Part shown: piece after piece, positions 1 to 9,237 of the stretch
Position numbering within the stretch: position 1 is the first letter of the stretch
Layout: the number at the start of each line of letters is the position of its first letter
DNA from: Candidatus Halobonum tyrrellensis G22
GTDB lineage: Archaea > Halobacteriota > Halobacteria > Halobacteriales > Haloferacaceae
NCBI RefSeq assembly: GCF_000495475.1
Contig: NZ_ASGZ01000002.1
Location: 1-64,000 of the forward strand
Direction: 5' to 3'
Length of the DNA stretch: 64,000 nucleotides
Program-made: the position numbers and the translations under genes
The notes under the pieces: model-generated
Seen by the model: only the letters and a program-made list of their open reading frames with translations
Databases searched by the model: none
Told to the model about the DNA's origin: nothing

Positions 1-97
1 CCGTTCTCCGGTCACACACACGGCTCTTACGGTTTCGGCGGGAACGGCGCGGGCGGCGGTCCGCTACACTTTTTCGGGTCGGGTCGGATTCCCCCGC

Positions 98-1189
98 ATG
101 GCGATCGACGACTACCTGAACGACGCACGCGCGCGGGACTGGGCGGGGCTGGAGTCGGGGACGCTCCGGGTCGCGATGGTCGGTCTCGGCTGGTGGACCC
201 GCGAGCAGGCGATCCCGGCGGTCGAGGCGTCCGACTTCTGCGAGACGACGGTGCTCGTGAGCAGCAGTCACGACTCTGCGGAGGACGCCGCCGCGGGGGT
301 GGAAACCGCGGAGGCCGCGATCACGTACGACGAGTTTGTCGACGGCGAGGCGACCGACGACTACGACGCCGTCTACATCTGCACGCCCAACGCGAAACAC
401 CTGCCGTACGCGGAGGCGGCCGCCGACCACGACAAGGCGATCCTCTGTGAGAAGCCGATGGAGGCGACCGCCGACCGCGCGGCGGAACTGGTCTCCGCCG
501 CCGAGGACGTCCCGCTGATGGTCGCCTACCGGATGCAGACCGACCCCGACGTGCGCCGGATGCGCGAACTCGTCCGCGAGGGCGCCATCGGCGACCCCGT
601 GTTCGTCCACGGTCACATGAGCCAGCAGATGCTCGACGTGGTGGCGGACGACCCCGACCAGTGGCGGCTTGACCCCGACCTGGCGGGCTACGGCGCGACG
701 GTGATGGACCTGGGCATCTATCCGCTCAACACCGCCCGGTTCGTCCTCGACGCCGACCCGGTGTCGGTGAACGCGCGGATGCGCTCGGAGGCGCAGGCGT
801 TCCGCGACGTGCCCGACCAGCACGCCAGTTTCACCGTCGAGTTCGACGACGGCACGTACGCAACCTGCACCGCCAGCCAGAACGCCTACCTCGCGGGGCA
901 CCTCCGCGTCGTCGGCACCGACGGCGAGTTGACGCTCGAATCCGTGTTCCTCGGCGAGACGCCCCAGACGCTCACGCTCCGAACCGCCGACGGCCGCTCG
1001 GCCGAGGTGGACGACGGCCGCCGGGACATCTACGGCGACGAGATGACCGAGGAGTTCGACTACTTCGCCGACCACGTCCTCCGGGGAGAGCCGCTCGGAC
1101 CCGACGGCGAACACGGGCTGGTCGACATGCGCGCGCTGGCGGCCATCTATGAGGCGGCCGAGACGGGCGAGGACGTGTCGGTCGAGTAG
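98..1189 (+). CDS. xacA: D-xylose 1-dehydrogenase (NADP+), Gfo/Idh/MocA family
   Basis: A 363-residue cytoplasmic oxidoreductase of the Gfo/Idh/MocA family. The N-terminal Rossmann segment has VGLGWW at about residues 28-33, and the family EKP motif with its catalytic lysine is at 118-120. The C-terminal half is the usual alpha/beta substrate domain. It closely resembles the haloarchaeal D-xylose dehydrogenase that oxidises xylose to xylonolactone/xylonate with NADP+. The next two genes encode the following steps of the same pathway, which supports the assignment. The lactonase and the final semialdehyde dehydrogenase of the pathway are not in this window. Substrate assignment is by resemblance and context; other sugar dehydrogenases of the family remain possible. 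Confidence 0.85.
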   Translation: MAIDDYLNDARARDWAGLESGTLRVAMVGLGWWTREQAIPAVEASDFCETTVLVSSSHDSAEDAAAGVETAEAAITYDEFVDGEATDDYDAVYICTPNAKHLPYAEAAADHDKAILCEKPMEATADRAAELVSAAEDVPLMVAYRMQTDPDVRRMRELVREGAIGDPVFVHGHMSQQMLDVVADDPDQWRLDPDLAGYGATVMDLGIYPLNTARFVLDADPVSVNARMRSEAQAFRDVPDQHASFTVEFDDGTYATCTASQNAYLAGHLRVVGTDGELTLESVFLGETPQTLTLRTADGRSAEVDDGRRDIYGDEMTEEFDYFADHVLRGEPLGPDGEHGLVDMRALAAIYEAAETGEDVSVE

Positions 1190-1286
1190 GGACACCGCTG
1201 GGGCCGCGAACGCTTCAAACCCGCGGGATCGGGGCGTTCGGCGATTCACAACCTTTACTATCGGGCTTCGGGATACTCAGCACGCA

Positions 1287-2531
1287 ATGGTCGACCACAG
1301 GGAACTTCACGACCCGAACCAGGAGTACACGATGCGGGACCTGTCGGCGGAGACGATGGGGATCGCCAACAGCCGCGGCGAGGCCCGCGACGTCGAGATC
1401 ACCGACGTCCAGACGACGATGGTCGACGGGAACTACCCGTGGATCCTCGTGCGCGTGTACACCGACGCCGGCGTCGCCGGCACCGGCGAGGCGTACTGGG
1501 GCGGCGGCGACGCGGGGATCGTCGAGCGGATGGCGCCGTTCCTGATCGGCGAGAACCCGCTCGACATCGACCGGCTGTACGAACACCTCGTCCAGAAGAT
1601 GTCCGGCGAGGGCTCCATCGCCGGGAAGGTCATCTCCGCCATCTCGGGCATCGAAATCGCGCTCCACGACGTCGCCGGGAAACTGCTCGACGTGCCGGCC
1701 TACCAGCTCGTCGGCGGGAAGTACCGCGACGAGGTGCGGATCTACTGCGACTGTCACGCCGGCGACGAGTCCGAGCCGGAGTCGAACGCGAAGGAGGCCG
1801 AACGCGTCGTCGAGGAACTCGGCTACGACGCGATCAAGTTCGACCTCGACGTACCCTCCGGTCACGAGAAGGACCACGCCAACCGCCACCTCCGCGGTCC
1901 CGAGGTCGACCACAAGGTCGATATCGTAAAGGAGGTCTGCGAGACGGTCGGCGCCGCGGCCGACGTCGCGTTCGACTGCCACTGGTCGTTCACCGCCGGC
2001 AGCGCAAAGCGGTTGGGCGAGGCCCTCGAGGAGTACGACGTCTGGTGGCTCGAAGACCCCGTCCCGCCGGAGAACCACGACGTCCAGAAGGAGGTGACGC
2101 AGTCCACCTCGACCCCGATCGCGGTCGGCGAGAACGTCTACCGCAAGTTCGGCCAGCGCACGCTGCTGGAGCCGCAGGGGGTCGACATCATCGCGCCCGA
2201 CCTGCCGCGCGTCGGCGGGATGCGCGAGACCCGGAAGGTCGCCGACATCGCCGACATGTACTACATCCCCGTCGCGATGCACAACGTCTCCTCGCCCATC
2301 GGCACGATGGCCTCCGCGCAGGTCGCGGCGGCCATCCCCAACTCGCTTGCGGTCGAGTTCCACTCCTACCAACTGGGCTGGTGGGAGGACCTCGTCGAGG
2401 AGGACGACCTGATCGAGGGCGGCCGGATGGAGATTCCCGAGGAGCCCGGCCTCGGTCTCACGCTCGACATGGACGCCGTCGAAGAGCACATGGTCGCCGG
2501 CGAAGAACTGTTCGACGAGGCCGACGCGTAG
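1287..2531 (+). CDS. xacD: Xylonate dehydratase, enolase superfamily
   Basis: A 414-residue mandelate racemase/muconate lactonising enzyme-type dehydratase. It removes water from D-xylonate to give 2-keto-3-deoxyxylonate. The N-terminal capping domain is about residues 35-155 and the barrel about 160-390. Visible catalytic and metal residues are Lys184 (AIKFDLD), Asp230 (AFDCHW), Glu256 (WLEDPVP), Glu282 (VGENV) and His332 (AMHN). The reading frame is open further upstream, but ATG 1287 lies about 27 nt after a TATA-like CCTTTACTA (1252-1260), so this start is chosen. It sits between xacA and xacE on the same strand with its own promoter. Confidence 0.85.
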   Translation: MVDHRELHDPNQEYTMRDLSAETMGIANSRGEARDVEITDVQTTMVDGNYPWILVRVYTDAGVAGTGEAYWGGGDAGIVERMAPFLIGENPLDIDRLYEHLVQKMSGEGSIAGKVISAISGIEIALHDVAGKLLDVPAYQLVGGKYRDEVRIYCDCHAGDESEPESNAKEAERVVEELGYDAIKFDLDVPSGHEKDHANRHLRGPEVDHKVDIVKEVCETVGAAADVAFDCHWSFTAGSAKRLGEALEEYDVWWLEDPVPPENHDVQKEVTQSTSTPIAVGENVYRKFGQRTLLEPQGVDIIAPDLPRVGGMRETRKVADIADMYYIPVAMHNVSSPIGTMASAQVAAAIPNSLAVEFHSYQLGWWEDLVEEDDLIEGGRMEIPEEPGLGLTLDMDAVEEHMVAGEELFDEADA

Positions 2532-2690
2532 CTCCGTCGGACTCGACGGCGACGATTCGGTTGCGGTTCAGTTCGGCGCGGCTCCGCTCTCGTTCTCGTA
2601 CGCTCCCGTTTCGTACGGAGACGGGCGGCCTGCCGTGTGAACGGAACGGATGGCGATACTCTCTTATGGGTCTCGACTCATTGAGCGGGT

Positions 2691-3578
2691 ATGCGCTACT
2701 ACCGACTCCCCGGCGGGGAGAGCGACTCGTCCGCCGACGGCTCGCTCGTGGTGGTCGACGACGACGGCGACGCGTACGACCTGACGGCCGCCTCGCCCGA
2801 CCTCGGCTCGTTCACCGCGATAGCCCGCGCGGCCAACGCCGGCGACCGTTCCATCGACGCCATCGCCCGCGACCGCATCCCCGACGCCGACCCCGTCTCG
2901 ACCGACGATTTGGACGAGTCGGTTGCCTTGCCGGTCGTCGCCGACGAAATCTGGGCGGCGGGCGTCACCTACCACATCAGCGAGAAGGCCCGCGAGGCCG
3001 AGAGCGGCAAACCCGAAGTCTACCTCGACGTCTACGAGAGCGACCGGCCCGAAGTCTTCTTCAAGGCGACACCCAGCCGAACCGTCGGCCCGGGAGAGGC
3101 TGTGGGGGTCCGCGCGGACTCGGAGTGGGACGTCCCCGAACCCGAACTCGGCGTGGTCCTCCACCGCGGTGACGTGGTCGGCTACACGGTCGGCAACGAC
3201 GTCTCCAGCCGGTCGATCGAAGGGGAGAACCCCCTCTACTTGCCGCAGGCGAAGGTGTACGACCGGTGTTGTTCGGTCGGGCCGTGCGTCTCGACCGAAG
3301 AGACCGTCGAGGATCCCCACGACCTGACGATGTCGCTAACCATCGAACGCGACGGCGAACTCATGTACGAGGACTCCACCTCTACGGGTGAGATGGCGAC
3401 GCGGTGTGAGACGCTCGTCGAGTACCTCTACCGACACAACGAACTGCCCGAAACGGTCGTCCTGCTCACCGGAACCGCGCTCGTGCCGGACGACGACTTC
3501 ACGCTTCAGGAGGGCGACCGGATCGCGATCGATATCGACCGGATCGGCCGCCTCGTCAACGACACCGTCACCGTCTGA
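2691..3578 (+). CDS. xacE: 2-keto-3-deoxyxylonate dehydratase, FAH family
   Basis: A 295-residue fumarylacetoacetate-hydrolase-fold protein. The family metal ligands are visible as Glu150 and Glu152 (PEPELGV), with the GNDVSSR motif at about 168-174. In the haloarchaeal xylose and arabinose pathway this fold dehydrates 2-keto-3-deoxypentonate to alpha-ketoglutarate semialdehyde. A TATA-like CTCTTATGGG (2661-2670) lies 22-30 nt before ATG 2691, suggesting a leaderless or near-leaderless transcript separate from xacD. No XacF-type semialdehyde dehydrogenase or XacR-type regulator is visible nearby. Confidence 0.85.
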   Translation: MRYYRLPGGESDSSADGSLVVVDDDGDAYDLTAASPDLGSFTAIARAANAGDRSIDAIARDRIPDADPVSTDDLDESVALPVVADEIWAAGVTYHISEKAREAESGKPEVYLDVYESDRPEVFFKATPSRTVGPGEAVGVRADSEWDVPEPELGVVLHRGDVVGYTVGNDVSSRSIEGENPLYLPQAKVYDRCCSVGPCVSTEETVEDPHDLTMSLTIERDGELMYEDSTSTGEMATRCETLVEYLYRHNELPETVVLLTGTALVPDDDFTLQEGDRIAIDIDRIGRLVNDTVTV

Positions 3579-3725
3579 ACTCGCCGAGGCGACCGGGACG
3601 AACCGGACGGGAACGAACGCGAACGGGGCGGAGAGAAGACGACGAACGGAACGGAGACGAACGCGACGAACGACGACGGGAGCCGACCCCCCGGGGGTCG
3701 GCGGGATCTCCCGACGACCGCGCGA

Positions 3726-6053
3726 CTACTCGTCCGTCTCGACGTCGGTCTCGGCGAAGTACGTCCGACCGGTCGCGGGCACCTCCTTCGTGCCGGTGAC
3801 CTCGACGCCGGCGCTCGTCGCGACGTCGGCCGCGGAGTGGCCGACGCGGAACTCGTAGGGACCCTCCTCGACCGTCAGGTCCATGTCGCGGTCGTGGTAG
3901 GCGAGTTGGGAGGCGTCCACCTCGAACGAGACCCGCGCGGACTCGCCCGCCTCCAGGTCGACCCGTTCGAACCCGACGAGTTCCTGCACCGGTCGGGCCT
4001 GGTCGGGGTTCTCGGCGCGCGCGTACAACTGGACCACGTCGCGGCCCGCGCGGTCGCCCGCGTTCTCGACGGTCACCTCGGCGGTCACCGTCCCCGCGGG
4101 GGCGAGTTCGTCGACCGACAGCGAGAGGTCGCCGTACGCGAACTCGGTGTAGCTCAGCCCGTGGCCGAACGGGTACAGCGGGTCGCTGTCGGTGTAGACG
4201 TACTCCTCGTTGGCGGTGTTGGGCTTACGGTTGTAGTGGACCGGAAGCTGTCCGACGGACTTGGGAATCGAGACGGGGAGGTGGCCGGCGGGGTTCTGCT
4301 CGCCGAACAGGACCGACGCGACCCCCTCGCCGCCGCGTTCGCCGGGGAGCCACGCGTGTACCACCGCGGGGACCTCCTCGGCGACCCACTCGACCGAGTG
4401 GGGCTTGCCGCTGACGAGCACCACCACGAGCGGCGTGTCCGTCCCGTGGACGTGTCGGAGCAGGTCGCCCTGCACGCCGGGCAGGTCGAGGTCGACCACG
4501 TCACACCCCTCGCCGCTGGTGGCGACGCTCGGCTGGTTCACCCGCTCGCGGTCGGAGTCGGAGAAGTCGACCGCCGAGCGCGCGCCGACGAACGCGACCG
4601 TCACGTCGGCGTCGGCGGCGGCGTCGCGGGCGGCGTCGAACCCGTCGGTGTCGGGACCGGTCGTGGTACACCCCCGCTCGTGGCGCACGTCGAAGCCGTG
4701 CTCCGCGCCGCGCGCGTCGATGGCGTCGAGCGGCGTCGTCGCGTCGAGTTCGACCTCCTCCTCGGGGTAGTGAGCCGCGTACGCGTAGTCGCCCATCATC
4801 TCCTGGACGTCGTCGGCCTTCGGTCCCACGACGGCGACCGACCCCACGTCGTCGAGGGGGAGCAGGTCGCCCTCGTTCTTCAGGAGCGTCATCGACTCGC
4901 GGGCGGCCCGCGTCGTGAGTTCGTCCGCCTCGTCGGTGCCGAACGGGTCGGCCGCCGCGTCGGCGTCGACCGTCGGGTCGCCCCCGGGGAGCAGTCCCTT
5001 CCGCGCTTTCGCCGTGAGGACGCGCCGGGCGGCGGCGTCGACCGTCTCCTCCGCGAGGTCGCCCGACTCGACGGCGCTCACGAGGTGCTCGCCGTAGCAG
5101 TCGGTGTACGGGAGTTCGACGTCGACGCCCGCCTCGACCGCCATCCGCCCGGCCTCCTCCTCGTCGGCGGCGACGCCGTGTTCGCTCCGGAGGAACTCGA
5201 CGCTGTAGTAGTCCGACACCACCGTCCCGTCGAACCCCCACTCGCCGCGGAGCACGTCCGTCAGGAGCCACTCGTCGGCGGCAGACGGGATGCCGTCGAT
5301 GTCGTGGTAGGCGTTCATCACCGACTCGGCGTTCGCGGTGTGGACCGCCGCCTCGAACGGGAACAGGTGGGTCTCGCGGAGTTCGCGCCGGCCGACGTTG
5401 ACGGAACTCCGGTTCTTCCCGCCCTCGCCCGCACCGTGGCCCGCGAAGTGTTTCAGCGTCGCCGAGATACCGTCGCCGTCGCCCTGGAGTCCGTCCACGT
5501 AGCCGCACGCCATCGCGGCCACGAGGTAGGGGTCCTCGCCGAACGTCTCCTCGACGCGGCCCCACCGCAGGTCGCGCGCCACGTCGAGCACCGGCGAGAG
5601 CGCGTGTGCGGTGCCGATCGCCTCCAACTGCGAGCGGATCGTCGTCGTGACCTCCTCCATCAGGTCGGGCGACCACGTGCTCGCCATCCCGAGCGTCTGG
5701 GGGAACGTCGTCCCCTCCGGCCCCATGTAGCCGCTCAGACACTCCTCGTGGGGGATGGCGGGCACGCCGAGACGGGTCTCCTCGCGGAGGTACTCCTGGA
5801 GCCGATTGGTGGTCTCGGCCGCCGCCCGCGGCGAGAGGCTCCCCTCGCCGCCGATACGGGTCAGGTGACCGATCCCCCCAGAGAGGTGGTCGTCGACGGC
5901 GTCCTCGTCGAGTTCGCCGTCGTCGTCGAGGAGTTCCTCGGCGTTGACCGACCCCAACTGCGCCGCCTTCTCCGTGAGCGTCATCCGTTCGAGCAACGTC
6001 TCGACCCGCCGGTCGGCGGACCCGCCGGTCGCCTGCTCCGCGTCGGAGTTCAT
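3726..6053 (-). CDS. Glycoside hydrolase family 3 beta-glycosidase
   Basis: A 775-residue GH3 enzyme that hydrolyses beta-linked glucosides or xylosides. The N-terminal barrel includes KHFAGHG (201-207) and the nucleophile Asp281 in VVSDYYS; the second alpha/beta domain and a C-terminal fibronectin-III-like domain (about 680-750) follow. There is no signal peptide, so it probably acts on imported oligosaccharides. A TATA-like GGTTAAAG (about 6079-6086) precedes the ATG on the minus strand. It is convergent with the xylose genes, so beta-xylosidase is an attractive guess, but beta-glucosidase cannot be excluded. Confidence 0.85.
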   Translation of the reverse strand: MNSDAEQATGGSADRRVETLLERMTLTEKAAQLGSVNAEELLDDDGELDEDAVDDHLSGGIGHLTRIGGEGSLSPRAAAETTNRLQEYLREETRLGVPAIPHEECLSGYMGPEGTTFPQTLGMASTWSPDLMEEVTTTIRSQLEAIGTAHALSPVLDVARDLRWGRVEETFGEDPYLVAAMACGYVDGLQGDGDGISATLKHFAGHGAGEGGKNRSSVNVGRRELRETHLFPFEAAVHTANAESVMNAYHDIDGIPSAADEWLLTDVLRGEWGFDGTVVSDYYSVEFLRSEHGVAADEEEAGRMAVEAGVDVELPYTDCYGEHLVSAVESGDLAEETVDAAARRVLTAKARKGLLPGGDPTVDADAAADPFGTDEADELTTRAARESMTLLKNEGDLLPLDDVGSVAVVGPKADDVQEMMGDYAYAAHYPEEEVELDATTPLDAIDARGAEHGFDVRHERGCTTTGPDTDGFDAARDAAADADVTVAFVGARSAVDFSDSDRERVNQPSVATSGEGCDVVDLDLPGVQGDLLRHVHGTDTPLVVVLVSGKPHSVEWVAEEVPAVVHAWLPGERGGEGVASVLFGEQNPAGHLPVSIPKSVGQLPVHYNRKPNTANEEYVYTDSDPLYPFGHGLSYTEFAYGDLSLSVDELAPAGTVTAEVTVENAGDRAGRDVVQLYARAENPDQARPVQELVGFERVDLEAGESARVSFEVDASQLAYHDRDMDLTVEEGPYEFRVGHSAADVATSAGVEVTGTKEVPATGRTYFAETDVETDE

Positions 6054-7238
6054 GGTCGTGCCACTCTCGACCCTCCGTCTTTAACCGTTCGGTGCGCCGG
6101 GACCGCGGCGCCGACGGGAGACGCTGCGCGCCGCGATGCGGCGTTCCCCATTTGAAAACGGGTTCCGGCGGGGATTCGCCCCGCCGGCGACCGAATCCGA
6201 GCCGCTCTGACCCGCTCGATACCGGAGACAGCGGGACACACGCCCGAAGACTTCCGATCAACCCGACGGTTCTTGAATGGAGAACGAGATCACCGGCGTC
6301 TCGACGCCGGATAGCCCCGCCAGGACGCGCGCGTTCCGTGAGTCGTCACCCACACCGGGGTCGGCGAGCGATTACCTCACCGGCTACTGCCGACCGTCGG
6401 CACCTCACACCCCTCGGAACGACCTGACGGCGGATCGATCCGTTCGGGGGTCAGAAGCCGACGAGCGGTCCACCGGCCCGAGGTGGAGAACGACCGTTCT
6501 GAAAACGGGAACGATAACGGAGATTGGAGTGAAACCGCGTCAGACGCCCCCTCACGGACTGGAGGGGACGACTCGGCGGTCCGACCCGGCCGTTCGCGTC
6601 CGTCGGCGATAGTCGCTCGGTCGTCGCCGGAGCCGAGGGGTCCGCGCCGGGCGCGACGGAAGCGATTACACCGGTACCACTGTAAACGGGCCGTCGGCTG
6701 GGGCGGTGAGCGTCGCTCACGATCCCGATCGTTGCTGATCCTTCAGTGTTTGTCATGGGAGAACGCGGTGCGAGGGTCGAATGGGGTCGAACACTCGCGC
6801 CCCACGACTGAGGGCTACAGCCGACTATCGATCCCGTGTACGATCGGTATATACGAAATAGTATATGAATTTCGAGCTTATCGTTCGGTGAGTGGGACCG
6901 GTCAACGGTGCGGCCCGTGTCGTACCGTTCTCACTCCGATTGACGCCCAACGCGGCCGATCAGCGGTCTACGAGGAGGAGACGGGGACGTATCCGACCGG
7001 CCGTCAGGCGGCGACAGCGCACGTCGGATTCGAGGGCCTTCCTCGGCCGTCCGTACGGTTGTCCGCCCCTCTCCGTCCGGAGTACGCTCCGTCGAGTTCC
7101 GTCGAGTGAGTCGTCCCAGTAATGTACGACTACGAACGGTTTTCCCGAGAAGTCAACAATCACTCCTATTATCCATTCTACCTTTTCGGGCAGACCACGT
7201 CTCACAAGTTTAATCACCCCCAAATACTACCCGGTGGT
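6054..7238. other. Gene-free 1.2-kb intergenic region
   Basis: No reading frame here has haloarchaeal character: the longer open frames are arginine/serine-rich and overlap each other on both strands. The middle and right end are AT-richer than the window. ATATAC and GTATAT form a perfect 6-bp inverted repeat at 6849-6866 with a 6-nt spacer. A GAAAACGGG string occurs near 6153 and again near 6499. The right end holds the promoter of the following transcript (TTTAAT near 7209-7214). I see no tRNA, CRISPR or recognisable insertion-sequence end. Confidence 0.5.
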
Positions 7239-7304
7239 ATGAACCGACAGGGTGTGGAGCCGGCCCGCGCGGGCGGCGGGGCCGTCCGGGGTGAGCGGGG
7301 ATGA
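7239..7304 (+). CDS. Candidate 21-residue leader ORF before the Nramp-like gene
   Basis: ATG 7239 lies about 27 nt downstream of a TATA-like AAGTTTAATC (7206-7215), exactly where a leaderless haloarchaeal transcript would start. The 21-codon frame encodes an Arg/Gly/Ala-rich peptide, and its stop overlaps the next start codon (ATGA at 7301-7304), so translation could be coupled. Composition is not acidic, so the peptide itself may have no function. The alternative is that the ATG is fortuitous and the Nramp-like mRNA has a 60-nt leader. Confidence 0.35.
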   Translation: MNRQGVEPARAGGGAVRGERG

Positions 7305-8647
7305 GCGCGCTCGACCGCGTCAGGATGTACGCGCGCGAAACGGGTCCGACCTGGCTCGCGGGCGCCGTCGCGGCGGGTCCGGCGACGATGGCCAGCCTGG
7401 TCTCCGGCGGGGCGGGGTTCGGCTACGTGCTGCTGTGGGTGGTGGTGCTGTCGGCCGTGTTGGGCGCGCTCTCGCAGTACCTCGCGGCGCGGCTCGGACT
7501 GCTCACCGAGGCGGGTATCGTCTCGGTCGTCGAACAGCGCCTCGGCGAGGGGTGGGCGTGGCTCCTCGTCGTCGACGCCGTGCTGGCGGCGGGACTCGCA
7601 CAACTCACGATCACGAAGACGGTGGCGGGCGTCTCCGCGGCCGTCACCGGCGTCGGTCCAACTGTCTGGGCGGTCGTCTGGGGGGTCGTCCTCGCCGTCG
7701 GCCTCGCGGGCGGCGGCTACCGCGCGGCCGAACTCGGCGCGAAACTCCTCGTGTCGGTGGTCGTCCTCGCGTTCGTCGCGTCGCTGTTCGTGGTGCCGGT
7801 CGACCTCGGCGCGGCGGCCGGGGGGCTGGTTCCGCGGCTCCCGACGGGCGTCTCGGGCGCGCTGGTCGCGGCGGGCATCCTCGGCGGCGCGGTCCACGTC
7901 ACGCTCGTCACGATGCAGTCGTACACGACCCGCGCGCGCGGGTGGACCCGCGAGGACATGGGTCTCGCGCGGGTCGACGTGGCGGCGTCGATGCTCTGTG
8001 CGTTCGGCGTCTACAGTCTCGCCATCTTCCTCGTGACCGCGGCGGTGCTTTACGGTCCGAACGTCGACGCCGGCGAACTCACCGCGACGGCGGCCGCGCA
8101 GGCGCTCGGCCCGCTGGTCGGCGAGAACGCCCGCTGGCTGTTTCTCTCGGGGCTGTGGGGTGCGTCCGTCTCGACGCTCGGCGCGAACACGGTGGTCCCG
8201 CCGTTCCTCCTCGCGGACAAACTCGGCTGGGAGCGCGACGTCTCCGACCCCCGGTACCGCGCGGCCGTCGTCGGGGTGGCGCTCGCGGGTATCGGCGGCG
8301 TCTTCGTGAGCGGCGAGCTGTTCCCCCTCCTGGTGCTCACGCTCGCGTTCGGTCTCGTCGGGACGCCGTTCGCGCTCGCGCTGGTCGTCTACCTGCTCAA
8401 CGACCCCGGCGCGGTCCCCGAACCGCCGTCGACGGCAGCGAACGTCGGCGGGGTCGTCCTGATAGCCGTGACCGCCGTCACCGCGGGGTCGTTCCTCCGC
8501 GAGCGGGTGGCGGCGGGGGTCGGACCCGTGACGCTGTTCGTCCTCGCGTTCGCGGGCGTTCTCGGCGCGGCGACGTTGGTACTGCTCGCGCTGTTCGTCC
8601 GCGAACGGGTGGGCGGAGGTGACGCCCCCGTGGAGCCGACGGGCTGA
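7301..8647 (+). CDS. Nramp-like transporter with altered metal-binding motifs
   Basis: A 448-residue integral membrane protein with about 11 hydrophobic segments. The N-terminus aligns with Nramp/SLC11 (GP...FGYVLLWV, AARLGLLT), but the canonical TM1 metal motif DPGN is replaced by GPAT (residues about 28-31), and the TM6 motif MPH reads HVT (in GGAVHVTLVT). It therefore belongs to the Nramp-related superfamily, but Mn2+/Fe2+ transport is not supported by the site residues. Downstream, separated by 1 nt, is a P-loop NTPase, and beyond it the thiamine regulator ThiR. Mg2+, a different cation or an organic substrate are all possible. Confidence 0.7.
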   Translation: MSALDRVRMYARETGPTWLAGAVAAGPATMASLVSGGAGFGYVLLWVVVLSAVLGALSQYLAARLGLLTEAGIVSVVEQRLGEGWAWLLVVDAVLAAGLAQLTITKTVAGVSAAVTGVGPTVWAVVWGVVLAVGLAGGGYRAAELGAKLLVSVVVLAFVASLFVVPVDLGAAAGGLVPRLPTGVSGALVAAGILGGAVHVTLVTMQSYTTRARGWTREDMGLARVDVAASMLCAFGVYSLAIFLVTAAVLYGPNVDAGELTATAAAQALGPLVGENARWLFLSGLWGASVSTLGANTVVPPFLLADKLGWERDVSDPRYRAAVVGVALAGIGGVFVSGELFPLLVLTLAFGLVGTPFALALVVYLLNDPGAVPEPPSTAANVGGVVLIAVTAVTAGSFLRERVAAGVGPVTLFVLAFAGVLGAATLVLLALFVRERVGGGDAPVEPTG

Positions 8648-8648
8648 G

Positions 8649-9197
8649 ATGGACGACCGGATCCCGCTCGACGGCGTGACCCTGGTGACGGGGCCGTCGA
8701 ACGCCGGCAAGACGCGCCGGACCGCCCGCGCGCTCGACCGCTGGGTGGACGAGCGCGGCACCGACGGGGTGGTCGTCCTCGATTTCGCGCCCGAAGTGGT
8801 GCGCGAGGGGACGCTGCTGGGCGGCCGGCTCGACCGGTTCACCCGGGTCCCGGACGGCGTGTGGACGGGCGTACTCGACGCGCACGCGCCGCGTGCGTCG
8901 GCCGGAGATCGGCGGGGGGCGCTCCGGTTGGCGGCGTCGAACGCCCGGCGCGCGCGGCGGCTGCTCGACGCGATGCCGGCCGACCCGCGGGCCGTGTTCG
9001 TCAACGACGCCACCATCCCGTGTCAGGCCGATGCGGGCGACGCGACGGCGCTCGCCGACCGGTGGGAGGCCGCCGACTGCGTCGTCTGTAACGCCTTCGA
9101 GAGCGACGAACTCGGGGCCGACGACCGGGTGTCGCGCAACGAGCGGGCGGCGCTCGACGCGCTCCGGTCGCGCGCCGACCGGGTGGTCGACCTCTGA
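8649..9197 (+). CDS. Uncharacterised P-loop NTPase
   Basis: A 182-residue protein with a clear Walker A motif GPSNAGKT at residues 15-22 and a small, acidic alpha/beta body. No further family signature is recognised. It starts 1 nt after the stop of the Nramp-like gene, so the two are almost certainly one operon. It ends convergent with thiR. The size and an early P-loop suit a small nucleotide- or nucleoside-kinase-like fold or a regulatory ATPase. I do not assign a function. Confidence 0.75.
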   Translation: MDDRIPLDGVTLVTGPSNAGKTRRTARALDRWVDERGTDGVVVLDFAPEVVREGTLLGGRLDRFTRVPDGVWTGVLDAHAPRASAGDRRGALRLAASNARRARRLLDAMPADPRAVFVNDATIPCQADAGDATALADRWEAADCVVCNAFESDELGADDRVSRNERAALDALRSRADRVVDL

Positions 9198-9237
9198 CCG
9201 GTCGCGCCTCGCGTACGCTCCGCGCTCGGTCCGCCCG

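Noticed and set aside
3837-6155. Long plus-strand frame antisense to the GH3 gene
   Set aside because: 772 codons, but rich in Arg/Val/His and lacking acidic character; it is the antisense shadow of the GH3 gene, as GC-rich codon use keeps the opposite frame open.
6483-7109. 208-codon frame in the gene-free region
   Set aside because: Arg/Ser/Gly-rich, basic, overlapping unrelated open frames on both strands and with no promoter or homologous motif.
7100-7300. TPP riboswitch before the transport/thiamine cluster
   Set aside because: The AT-rich leader has no recognisable TPP-aptamer core, and the cluster encodes its own ThiN-type repressor, so protein control is the simpler reading.
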